The notes: generated from the letters alone by a model not told the origin. Counted from the stretch's first letter, positions 33,868-41,288 are shown. The stretch is DNA of 54,641 nt from Clostridia bacterium (GCA_026414765.1 JAOAIJ010000025.1:1-54641), one strand, 5' to 3'. Numbers and translations: made by a program.

Positions 33868-33990
33868 TTAAGATTTTAGTAGACTCCTAGGTGTCTTAGG
33901 TTGATAGAAAATCCAAACACTTGCCGAGCTTGAGGAAATTAAAGCAATAAATGTGAGTAAAGTACCTATGACAGAACATAATTTTTTCAT
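33868..33990 (-). CDS. agrD: AgrD-like cyclic lactone autoinducer precursor (40 aa)
   Basis: This 40-residue frame starts at ATG 33990 with AAGGGAG eight bases upstream. It has a basic start and hydrophobic N-terminal helix (MKKLCSVIGTLLTFIALIS), a short SSSASVWIF core and the acidic-type recognition tail replaced by the clostridial YQPKTPRSLLKS. The QPK-x-P-(K/R)-SL-(L)K tail is characteristic of clostridial AgrD peptides cut by AgrB. The predicted signal is S-V-W-I-F (residues 24-28) or a slightly longer form. Serine replaces the usual cysteine, so it would be a lactone and not a thiolactone ring. No agrB is in the element, so cyclisation must use a chromosomal AgrB or another enzyme. Confidence 0.82.
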   Translation of the reverse strand: MKKLCSVIGTLLTFIALISSSSASVWIFYQPKTPRSLLKS

Positions 33991-34016
33991 ACATATAACT
34001 CCCTTCTCATTTTTAA

Positions 34017-34955
34017 TTAATAATTGTTTACATCATCTTGTAAACTATGTACTACTGATATCATTTTATCATAATTTCCTGAATTTGAAAAAAATTTAAT
34101 ATCATAAATATAACTATTTAAATTTTCCTGTATTACAAATTTATTGTAGATTTCACGGTTAATCAAATGATATATAATACTTACATATACAACAATGTTT
34201 ATAGCTGAGAAGAGAAAAACTGTAATAGGTATAAGAATTTGTATACTATGAGAGGAAGTAATTAAGGCTTTATCAAAAATAATGATTTTGCCCATTGATA
34301 GTAAAAATAGAATATTTATTAAGAAAATTATTATTGTTGAAATTGTAATTGGCTTACTATATAAAACAACTTTTAGTAAGTTTAGCTTAGAGAAGGAAGA
34401 TTTTTTTAGTAAAATATATGCTAACAAAGTGTATTCTATGGTTCTTTCCGGAAGGGAAAATATGAAATTCAATAAAATTGATTTATTTAAGCTGTCAACT
34501 GTTTCTCCAGTAAAATAAAGCATTAAAGGTACATATGAAAACTCAATAACAATAAGTGTAAGAATACTACAAAACGTACAAGTGAACGCTTTTAATATAT
34601 TTTCAACAGTTGAATAGAGCTTGTACAATGTAATTATACACAAAAAGAGTAAGATTATAGCTCCGATAAGAATAAGATTTTGATTAATTTTTAAAAAACG
34701 CAAAAATTGTGTAATTGATCCAACTGTTAATATTGTAAATATTATTTTAGAAATATCATTCCGTGTAAAAAATTGGCAATATTCTTTGTATCCCGTTTCC
34801 ATTTGCTGTCTCATATTTAAGCTAATGTTATTATCAAATTTCTTTAGAATAATTAGAGTGAAGACTACTAGGAATGTTTCTTCAGGTATTGATATTAATA
34901 ATACATTTAGAATATGAGTCAATATTTCGTTTAAACTTAAAAATGTTATTACCAA
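34017..34955 (-). CDS. Multi-pass membrane protein, AgrC-like sensor without kinase domain
   Basis: The 312-aa protein has about seven transmembrane helices over residues 1-255, arranged like AgrC-type receptor domains. After the last helix only about 45 residues remain (FVIQENLNSYIYDIKFFSN... VVHSLQDDVNNY). That tail is shaped like the Spo0B-type helical hairpin that in AgrC carries the phospho-accepting histidine in an RHD motif, but here the position reads IYDIK, and the HATPase domain is missing altogether. It could be a receptor-only or decoy protein, or an unrelated membrane partner. The start is TTG at 34955 with GGGGAGAG upstream. It lies 26 bases upstream of the AgrD-like gene and shares its promoter. 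Confidence 0.6.
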   Translation of the reverse strand: MVITFLSLNEILTHILNVLLISIPEETFLVVFTLIILKKFDNNISLNMRQQMETGYKEYCQFFTRNDISKIIFTILTVGSITQFLRFLKINQNLILIGAIILLFLCIITLYKLYSTVENILKAFTCTFCSILTLIVIEFSYVPLMLYFTGETVDSLNKSILLNFIFSLPERTIEYTLLAYILLKKSSFSKLNLLKVVLYSKPITISTIIIFLINILFLLSMGKIIIFDKALITSSHSIQILIPITVFLFSAINIVVYVSIIYHLINREIYNKFVIQENLNSYIYDIKFFSNSGNYDKMISVVHSLQDDVNNY

Positions 34956-34993
34956 AATATATCACTCTCCCCAAAAAAGTCGTTTGTTACATA

Positions 34994-35022
34994 ATTTTAA
35001 CATATGTTTACATATATGTAAA
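34994..35022 (-). promoter_or_regulatory. Promoter and 16-bp palindrome for the AgrD-like operon
   Basis: On the minus strand TTTACA (35017-35022), a 17-bp spacer and TAAAAT (34994-34999) form a promoter. A perfect 16-bp palindrome TTTACATATATGTAAA (35007-35022) covers the -35 box, as expected for a repressor or activator site. Confidence 0.65.
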
Positions 35023-35217
35023 TGTACGTTTTATTATGGTGTTTTATTATGGGATAATATTAGCTTATCCTATTTTTTATAGACTAAGTACAGAAGTGCA
35101 AAAACTATTGTGAATAATGTTATGAAATAATTTTTAAACAACTGCTTTATAGGACTAAGTGATTTTAAGGTGTTACAGGACATCTATATAGTTAATATTT
35201 ACCTATATCACATCTAG

Positions 35218-35331
35218 CTTTATACTGATGTTATCAGGGACGAATACGATAAAATACAGAATAAATTATATAGAGAAAACCTTAAAGCCTTTGATTTTCC
35301 TACATTTATCGAAATTGACCGACAACAGTAG
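35218..35331 (+). pseudogene. Short coding remnant in the 664-bp gap upstream of the small recombinase
   Basis: A 37-codon open stretch ending at TAG 35331 reads like real protein (for example VIRDEYDKIQNKLYREN and FDFPTFIEID) but has no start codon with a ribosome-binding site, and an in-frame stop lies at 35215. The rest of the gap (34956-35619) contains the AgrD operon promoter on the left, a lone TTGTATACAA at 35455, and the recombinase promoter on the right. The source gene is not identified. Confidence 0.3.
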
Positions 35332-35558
35332 AAAATGAATAATAAGAAGACATATATTATGAAATAAAAGAAAAACCTTCTAAAATATGAACTATGAAGC
35401 TAGTGCTAATACATATGTTCCAGTTATAATAAGTAATACAATAGTAAAACAAAATTGTATACAAATCATATGATTTCATAGACAAAAGATGAGACAAGGA
35501 AAACACCGATTTATGGAGATAAAAAGGTATAACTTAACTCAAACATTGTCTATGTAAC

Positions 35559-35587
35559 TTGAATATGATTACGTATACAAGTATAAT
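35559..35587 (+). promoter_or_regulatory. Promoter of the small serine recombinase
   Basis: TTGAAT (35559-35564), 17-bp spacer, TATAAT (35582-35587), 33 bases before the preferred ATG. Confidence 0.65.
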
Positions 35588-35619
35588 TATATTATCAGCA
35601 AATGAGAGGAATTGATAAT

Positions 35620-36258
35620 ATGATATACGGATACATGAGAATAAGTACCCAGAAGGAAAAACAAACAACAGATAGGCAGAGAATAACACTACAGCAGTAT
35701 GCTGAAACAAACGGATTTAGTTTCACTGATATAAAGGAAGAGAGAATAAGCGGTACAGTTAAGGCAGAGAACAGAGAAGTATATAGTGACCTTAAAAACA
35801 AGACTTTAAGGCGAGATGATATATTAGTAATTACAGACCTTGACAGGCTAGGCAGGAATGCAGATGATGTGATTGCAGAACTAAAAGACTTAAAGCTAAA
35901 AGGCATAAGAGTAATTGCCCTTGATATTCCATATATGAACGAATACAAGAAGGCACAGAACAGCAGTATATATGATATGGTAGTTGATATAGTAATAACC
36001 TTAAAAGCTCATATGAGCCAGCAGGAGAGGGAGAAAACAGTAGCAAGGATAAATCAGGGACTGGATGCAGCAAGAGCCAAGGGGATTAAGTTAGGCAGGA
36101 AACCAGTGGAATTGCCAGAGAACTTCATTAAGGAATATAGGAAATTTAAAGATGGAAAGTACGGAGATATGACAGCAACAGGATTTGCAAAGATGTTAGG
36201 GATAGGTAGAGCTACACTATACAAGTACATAAATATATTAGAGTCAGAGCAGGAATAA
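35620..36258 (+). CDS. Small serine recombinase (resolvase/invertase family)
   Basis: The 212-aa protein has a resolvase catalytic domain: YGYMRISTQKEKQTTDRQ with the nucleophilic serine at residue 9, the DDILVITDLDRLGRNADDVI motif, and the long E-helix region around SQQEREKTVARINQGLDAARAKG. A short C-terminal helix-turn-helix (TATGFAKMLGIGRATLYKYI) follows. This is the classic resolvase or invertase layout, used for dimer resolution, inversion or plasmid maintenance. I start at ATG 35620, ten bases after GAGAGG; an in-frame ATG at 35602 lies upstream of that box. It is distinct from the large integrase at 38.7 kb. Confidence 0.92.
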   Translation: MIYGYMRISTQKEKQTTDRQRITLQQYAETNGFSFTDIKEERISGTVKAENREVYSDLKNKTLRRDDILVITDLDRLGRNADDVIAELKDLKLKGIRVIALDIPYMNEYKKAQNSSIYDMVVDIVITLKAHMSQQEREKTVARINQGLDAARAKGIKLGRKPVELPENFIKEYRKFKDGKYGDMTATGFAKMLGIGRATLYKYINILESEQE

Positions 36259-36564
36259 GCACCTGCTTTTTTCTTGCCATGAATAAAGGTTTCCGGCTAG
36301 GTTTACAAAGCTTCGAGCATCCTATATTCCTGTATGTGTATGAGCATATTAAGTCATAGGTCGATGTTAGTGGATGCGATTGAAAAGAATAATAAGACTC
36401 TCTATTAAGCAGGTAAAATCCTTTTGTTTTTATTGAGTAATATAGGTATATTACCTATGGGGTAAAAGTGTATTCTAGCATTCATATCATATAGTTTTCC
36501 CTAGAAAATTAAGAAAAAAATATTTATAATTCAGAAAAATGACGTAAAAAATACGAAATTAGTA

Positions 36565-36593
36565 TTGCATTACTAATAATTTAGTAGTATACT
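36565..36593 (+). promoter_or_regulatory. Promoter with palindromic spacer inside the element
   Basis: TTGCAT (36565-36570), 17-bp spacer and TATACT (36588-36593). The spacer is a TACTAA-TAAT-TTAGTA palindrome (36571-36586). No gene with a good ribosome-binding site starts within the next 280 bases. Confidence 0.6.
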
Positions 36594-36950
36594 AGAGGTG
36601 GACGATATAATATTGCAATATGATGAATGAAGAAGAAATATAGTGAATAAGCCTGTCCGAGTGAGATAATCCTTTCAAACAGCTATATAAGAGGTTTGAT
36701 TCTATTTTGTCTACATGGTATTATTTAATCAGAAAATTTAATAAATTTTTTTTGGAAACATTCAACTTCAAAAAATGTTACACTTTTTGAGGGTATTGTT
36801 ATATTGTTTCCTTATGTCATTTGCATAGATACTTTGTGCGAGTGAAGATTATTTTTCAGAAGAAAGGCGGAGAGATTATATATTTGATTCGAGTTGAAAA
36901 TAAAAAAAGCTAATGAAATTAGCAATTTTGGTAGTTGCTTTTTTATTTTG
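36594..36950 (+). ncRNA. Possible untranslated RNA or long leader upstream of the Rep-like gene
   Basis: A promoter at 36565-36593 and a terminator-like hairpin at 36897-36949 define a transcript of about 350 nt with no open frame over 10 codons. Near its end a GGCGGAGAG box is followed by a 9-codon frame from TTG 36884 (MIRVENKKS), whose stop lies inside the hairpin, as in a leader-peptide attenuator. It could control the Rep gene 350 bases downstream. The rest of the 1040-bp gap (36259-37298) holds no other feature I can support. Confidence 0.35.
36897..36949 (+). terminator. Terminator-like hairpin in the leader region
   Basis: AAAATAAAAAAAGC pairs with GCTTTTTTATTTT, with a nested GCTAAT-GAA-ATTAGC hairpin (36909-36923) that could form an alternative structure. 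The T run favours termination. Confidence 0.65.
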
Positions 36951-37298
36951 TTTTGTGTTTTCTAGGATATTGGCGTATCCAAGATTTATGTAATGTAACA
37001 AGATTCAATCTTTGTACATTGTAGCACTTCTTAAAATTAATTTCAATACCAAAATTAAATTCTATCCAAAATTATTTGAGACAGGTTAAAAGAAAATAGA
37101 TACAACGCACCTGTGTTTTTTGCTGTCTGCGTATTTTGTGAGGATAGTCTTATATCCTATTGTCTTTATTCTTTATCCCTTAATCAAATAGTTTCAGTTA
37201 CACATACCATGCAACTTCATAAGCATTGAGTTTGCTTTAATTGACATGGATAAAAATTGTTTAATTTACAATCACTATCAAAAAATAAGGAGCTATAT

Positions 37299-38423
37299 AT
37301 GAGTACAGTATTTACAGAAATAAGAATAAATATACATACTATTGAATTCTCTTATAATAGAGTTTCAGAAACAGACCATGAAAAATTAATGGATACATTA
37401 AAACCTGCTAAACAGAATAGAACAAATGCAGAAGTGAAAATTTTTAAAGGATATTCACAATTTAAAGGGATTAGGTATCAGTATGTTTTGATTAATAAAC
37501 ATGGGTTTCAAAACAGAGTTTTGAAAGTGATTGTTAATCCCATGAACGTACTGAATAAACAAGATTTATTAATTGAAGATTTAGACCTTTTTTTAAAAAG
37601 ATATAATTTTTTCATGATTCAGGAATTTAGCTTACAGACATTATCATATGAAATGTTTTCAAGAGTAGATTATTATATTGATTTTGAATTTGAGCCAATA
37701 ATAAAAGAAATTCTATTGAGAATTTATAAGAAAGCACCAAGCAATTACAAGGGTTTAAGAAAGACGGATAAATATAAATCAAGTGTATATTACAACAGCA
37801 AGAGCAGACAGGTAAACATATACTCTAGATACCAAAAAATAGTAAATAAATTACTAGAAGATACGTATAGTAATCCTAGTGTTGTAGATGTCAAGACAGA
37901 AGTAGAGTCATTTGTTAGCCAAAAGGATAAAAATACTATTAGGTTTGAAGTACAGATAAAAAGAAAAAAGATAATGTACTATCTTAAAAAAGAAGGTATC
38001 TGTCCGGAACTTATAAACTATTGGAATTATCGTGATGCTGCATATTTTATTAGTGATATACTAAAGCCGATTATTCAGAATGGAAACTATTATAACAGCT
38101 ATCATTCGAGAAGAGTGCTGATGGAGTATTACGGTAATAAGAAATTCGTTGATAGAATAATTAGATTTCAAAATTATCTAAGTAACTATGGCTATGATAA
38201 GGCTAAAGTGCAATTTAAAAATTACAATAAATATATTAGATATTTAGCAGAGGCAGGAGTTAATCCTTACTTGATCCCCTATAATACAGGTATAACTTAT
38301 ACTAAAAATCCTATAAAGTTTTTGAGTAGTTCTATTGAAGCTTATAGGATTCCGGCGCAAGAATGGACAGGGTTGATTAATGTATCAAATGGAACAAATA
38401 AGCCTGCAGACAACATAGAATAG
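37299..38423 (+). CDS. Rep-like (rolling-circle-type) protein of the element
   Basis: The 374-aa protein is Lys/Tyr-rich. It has features seen in Rep_trans and phage gene II/CRI-type initiators: FSRVDYYIDFEFE (acidic motif in a strand), SVYYNSKSRQVNIYSRYQKI and IRFEVQIKRKKI, followed by a helical C-terminus with many tyrosines. In that superfamily a tyrosine nicks DNA to start rolling-circle replication; I cannot point to the exact residue. The ATG at 37299 follows AAGGAG by six bases; the longer frame from 37257 has no such box. Such a gene in an integrated element suggests the excised circle can replicate or be mobilised. Confidence 0.5.
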   Translation: MSTVFTEIRINIHTIEFSYNRVSETDHEKLMDTLKPAKQNRTNAEVKIFKGYSQFKGIRYQYVLINKHGFQNRVLKVIVNPMNVLNKQDLLIEDLDLFLKRYNFFMIQEFSLQTLSYEMFSRVDYYIDFEFEPIIKEILLRIYKKAPSNYKGLRKTDKYKSSVYYNSKSRQVNIYSRYQKIVNKLLEDTYSNPSVVDVKTEVESFVSQKDKNTIRFEVQIKRKKIMYYLKKEGICPELINYWNYRDAAYFISDILKPIIQNGNYYNSYHSRRVLMEYYGNKKFVDRIIRFQNYLSNYGYDKAKVQFKNYNKYIRYLAEAGVNPYLIPYNTGITYTKNPIKFLSSSIEAYRIPAQEWTGLINVSNGTNKPADNIE

Positions 38424-38449
38424 GAAAGGAAGAAATTTGGGGGTTATAG

Positions 38450-38629
38450 ATGAAGATTACATATAACAATATAAATAATCAGACATTTGTCAGTGTGTAT
38501 TTACTACCAGGTGAGGAAATTAATATAGATTCAATATCGGAACTTAAAAAGAAGCATAAGCATGTTGCGCTAATGAGAGGTGGAGCAAGACCATATAAAG
38601 AAACACTAATAAAAGCACTAGCAATATAA
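38450..38629 (+). CDS. Small protein (59 aa) between Rep-like and integrase genes
   Basis: ATG at 38450 with a GGGGG box seven bases upstream opens a 59-codon frame (starts MKITYNNINNQTFVSVYLLP, ends YKETLIKALAI). It has a single-domain look with a basic middle (ELKKKHKH) and no known motif. Tight placement after the Rep-like stop (27 bases) and a strong hairpin right after support a real gene, perhaps an excisionase-like or regulatory factor. That is only positional inference. Confidence 0.55.
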   Translation: MKITYNNINNQTFVSVYLLPGEEINIDSISELKKKHKHVALMRGGARPYKETLIKALAI

Positions 38630-38643
38630 TATTGATTTACATG

Positions 38644-38680
38644 TCCCTATGTGGTAAACTCTACCACATAGGGATTATAT
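38644..38680 (+). terminator. Perfect 13-bp inverted repeat before the integrase gene
   Basis: TCCCTATGTGGTA (38644-38656) pairs with TACCACATAGGGA (38662-38674), loop AACTC, then ATTATATATTTT. It is either the terminator of the Rep operon or an operator/leader of the integrase gene. Confidence 0.7.
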
Positions 38681-38704
38681 ATTTTAATCAACGGAGTGGA
38701 TTAT

Positions 38705-40270
38705 ATGAATGTTGTTGGCTACTGTAGATTGAGTAGAGATGATGATGCAGAAAATATGAGTATAGACGAACAGAAGAGAATCATATTAAATTATGCTTCT
38801 GACAATGGACTAGTTATTAGTAGAATATATATTGATGATAATTGTAGCGGCTTTACAGTTGATAATGATAATACTTCATTATTTGATAGACCTGAATATA
38901 ACGAAATGATGGAAGCGGTTAAGGTAAGAAAAATAAATACTATCATCGTTAAGGATTTATCAAGACTTGGAAGAAAAATGAATAGCCTATTGACTGCAAT
39001 TGAGATAATGGAGAAGTATGATTGTAAGTTAATAGATGCAAGTAAGAGACAGGAAGTTTCTACTAACGATGATTATACTGGTATTGAAGCGTGGTTTTAT
39101 GATAAATATGTTAAGGATATTAGTAAAAAAGTAAGGCAGTCTTTTTTTAATAAGCAAAGAGAAGGACGCTTAATTATGGGAAACTATTTTGGTTATGTTA
39201 AGCAGGACAAAACTACTCTAGTAGTTGATGAAACAATCCGACCTTGCATAGAATTGGTTTATCGCTTATATATAGAAGGAAATGGATATTATAAAATCGC
39301 TTCATACCTGAATGAAAATACAAATTACCCTACACCAAGCCTATATTATGCAAGAAAGCATTCTGATAACGGTAGAGTGTACAAGCATAAAGTAACGGAG
39401 CGATGGGAGGGGTATCACATTCAAAATATTCTTGAAAATGATGTATATACAGGATTGTTAAGAACTCATAAAAAGCAGACTAAAAGCATTAGAGGGTATG
39501 TAAAAAAACTTCCTGAGTCAGAGCATTTTACCTTTGAAGATCATCATGAAGCTATAATAAGCAAAGCGGATTGGGAGTTAGTTCAGGAGATTAGAAAAAA
39601 TAGAGATAAAAATGATTACAAAGGCAGTGCCAAGAATGATTATGTTTTTAGAGGATTTACTGTATGCGGTGAATGTAATTATCATGCAGGAGCTTATATG
39701 CTGAAACGCAAAGTAAAAGTACCTGCATATAATTGCAGCCAGTTTACTAGGTATGGAACTAAAGGCTGTGGGAATAAAGAAACTAAAGAAGAGGACTTGC
39801 TAAACCAGTTTAAAGCCTTTTTAATGGATACTAGAAATGCCTATAGTGATTACTTATCGAGTATTGATTTTAACAATAAGATAAAAGACAATCCAAAGAT
39901 AATTAAGAAGCTTCAAAAGGAATTGGAGAGGCTAGAGCAGGAATTGAAAGTATTAATTAATCAAAAGATACAAGCAATAGTTAAGGAAGCGGATGAATAT
40001 AAACAAATAGTATCTGATACATATAACAAACTTGAAGATGAAAAGAAACAACGGATATTGGAATTAAAAAATCAAATTATGGAGCTAGAAAAACAAACAA
40101 GCAAGGAAGCTGAGAATACTGTTAAATCTGCAATTAGTGTAATGGATGAAATAATTACTAGCGACAGACCTAGCCGGAAGCTACTAGAAATGATACTGGA
40201 TAAGGTAATATTACATAAGGATAGAATTATTGAATTTAAACTAAAAGTTGATATAGGTGATATCTACTAG
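38705..40270 (+). CDS. Large serine recombinase (integrase of the element)
   Basis: The 521-aa protein has the resolvase catalytic domain (GYCRLSRDDDAENMSIDEQK, active serine at about residue 9, with IIVKDLSRLGRKMNSLL). It is followed by the Recombinase domain (IRPCIELVYRLYIEGNGYYKIASYLNE), a zinc ribbon (CGECNYH..., then CSQFTRYGTKGCGNKE) and a long coiled coil (about 395-480). This TnpX/phiC31-like design integrates and excises circular DNA at unlike att sites. I use ATG 38705, eight bases after GGAG; the GTG at 38696 overlaps that box. The position beside the right junction and a two-base core at the junctions fit its role in placing this element. Confidence 0.93.
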   Translation: MNVVGYCRLSRDDDAENMSIDEQKRIILNYASDNGLVISRIYIDDNCSGFTVDNDNTSLFDRPEYNEMMEAVKVRKINTIIVKDLSRLGRKMNSLLTAIEIMEKYDCKLIDASKRQEVSTNDDYTGIEAWFYDKYVKDISKKVRQSFFNKQREGRLIMGNYFGYVKQDKTTLVVDETIRPCIELVYRLYIEGNGYYKIASYLNENTNYPTPSLYYARKHSDNGRVYKHKVTERWEGYHIQNILENDVYTGLLRTHKKQTKSIRGYVKKLPESEHFTFEDHHEAIISKADWELVQEIRKNRDKNDYKGSAKNDYVFRGFTVCGECNYHAGAYMLKRKVKVPAYNCSQFTRYGTKGCGNKETKEEDLLNQFKAFLMDTRNAYSDYLSSIDFNNKIKDNPKIIKKLQKELERLEQELKVLINQKIQAIVKEADEYKQIVSDTYNKLEDEKKQRILELKNQIMELEKQTSKEAENTVKSAISVMDEIITSDRPSRKLLEMILDKVILHKDRIIEFKLKVDIGDIY

Positions 40271-40312
40271 ATTATTCATAAATGATTACTGTGGGGTGGT
40301 TTATAATGCTCT

Positions 40313-40558
40313 GTGTATTTACATAAATTGTTAGGCTGTAACCTAAGAAATTTCTACGATAATGAATTGCATAGTTATTTTCTCAGTTTAGTACTATTAC
40401 GTGCTGAATATTCAGGGTTAATTAAAAAAGTTGAAGAAAGCCCTTTTAATAGTGCCTATTCGATTACAATAGATAAAGACCGCTATATGAACTTGTGTAT
40501 TGGAAAGGGAGGCTTTGAAACATTTTATACTAAACCTCAGGGAGTGACTTTAATATAG
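40313..40558 (+). CDS. Doubtful 81-aa frame next to the right end
   Basis: A GTG-started frame (YLHKLLGCNLRNFYDN... DRYMNLCIGKGGFETFYTKPQGV) fills most of the space between the integrase and the right junction. The sequence reads like protein, but there is no ribosome-binding site and no known motif. It may be a gene relic. Nothing else is seen in 40271-40589. Confidence 0.3.
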   Translation: MYLHKLLGCNLRNFYDNELHSYFLSLVLLRAEYSGLIKKVEESPFNSAYSITIDKDRYMNLCIGKGGFETFYTKPQGVTLI

Positions 40559-40589
40559 TATTAGTATTTTCAATAAACTCTATGACTAA

Positions 40590-40603
40590 GACTTCACTCC
40601 GGT
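40590..40603 (+). other. Right junction of the integrated element (attR-like)
   Basis: GAC TTC ACT CCG here encodes DFTP again, in frame with PVCTTEF downstream. Compared with the left junction the codons differ at third positions, so the element's own attachment site also encodes or mimics this stretch. The shared AC and CC pairs are the candidate crossover core. Confidence 0.7.
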
Positions 40604-41129
40604 TTGTACCACTGAATTCATTGCCTTTGCCACATACAATCCTTATTTTGTACAGAGAAATGTCCAGTTGATAGGTTTGAGCATAGACAGCGTATATTCA
40701 CATCTTGCATGGGTTTACAATATTTACAGGAATACAGGAATAGAGATACCGTTTCCCGTTATTGCGGATTTGGATATGAAGGTAGCTACTCTCTATGGAA
40801 TGATTTCTCCCGCAGTCAGTAATACCTCTACTATAAGGAATGTATTCATAATAGATGATAAGCAGGTTATAAGAGCTATACTGCAGTATCCCCAGAGCAC
40901 CGGTAGGTACATACCTGAGATAATAAGAATAATAGATTCTTTGCAGACTGTAGACAGAGAAAAGGCTGTTACCCCGGCAAACTGGCTCCCGGGTTCACCT
41001 GTAATTGTGCCACCTCCACAGACATATGAGCAGCTGAAGGAGAGGGTTCAGAATCCGCAAGGCTATCAGTGTGTAGATTGGTATTTGTGCTTTAAGCCAG
41101 GTGGGTGTGGGCAGATAAAAAGTAAATGA
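40599..41129 (+). pseudogene. Peroxiredoxin (Prx6/1-Cys type), 3' fragment
   Basis: From CCG at 40599 the frame reads PVCTTEFIAFATYNP with the peroxidatic cysteine at codon 40605-40607, then VQLIGLSIDSVYSHLAWV, FPVIADLDMKVATLYGM, and the 1-Cys C-terminal domain (TGRYIPEIIRIIDSLQTVD ... VTPANWLPGSPVIVPPP ... CVDWYLCFKP). Joined to the 29504 fragment it makes about 226 residues, the usual Prx6-type length. In the integrated state this half has no start codon with a ribosome-binding site. The frame is intact, without decay, which points to recent insertion or periodic excision. Confidence 0.9.
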
Positions 41130-41244
41130 TTTGTATCTTGATAAGCTCAGATATTCCTTGTTCAATTTGAGACTGGCTAGTGCCATGAAGCTGTTTTGTC
41201 AAGACAGCTGGAAGATAAATACCTCAAATCATGAGAATAATAAA

Positions 41245-41275
41245 CGTGTTATAGTTTCACACTATAGCACGAAAA
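41245..41275. terminator. Hairpin after the peroxiredoxin 3' half
   Basis: CGTGTTATAGT pairs with ACTATAGCACG (one G-T wobble) around TTCAC. The T run is weak. It lies between the convergent peroxiredoxin remnant and lipoprotein gene. Confidence 0.5.
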
Positions 41276-41288
41276 CCTAATATATAAA

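Larger units (their letters stand above)
29653..40598. mobile_element. Integrated element of about 10.9 kb inserted in the peroxiredoxin gene
   Basis: Boundaries come from the split peroxiredoxin gene: the two halves join in frame across this interval. Inside, base composition is visibly more AT-rich than the flanks. Contents from left to right: TraX-like, 394-aa unknown, secreted toxin-like, subtilase, AgrD-like peptide and membrane sensor-like gene (all leftward), then a small serine recombinase, Rep-like protein, a 59-aa protein and a large serine recombinase (all rightward, the last one beside the right end). No relaxase, coupling protein or type IV secretion genes were recognised, so self-transfer is unlikely; it is best described as an integrative, possibly mobilisable or Rep-replicating, element. 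Confidence 0.85.

Noticed and set aside
34017-34955. The 312-aa membrane protein as AgrB
   Set aside because: AgrB is about 200 residues with a conserved GG-x-H-A-type histidine and a catalytic cysteine; neither pattern is visible and the helix layout looks like a sensor.
35455-35464. TTGTATACAA as a second GntR operator
   Set aside because: It is only 10 bp, lies inside the foreign element and far from a promoter; expected by chance in AT-rich DNA.
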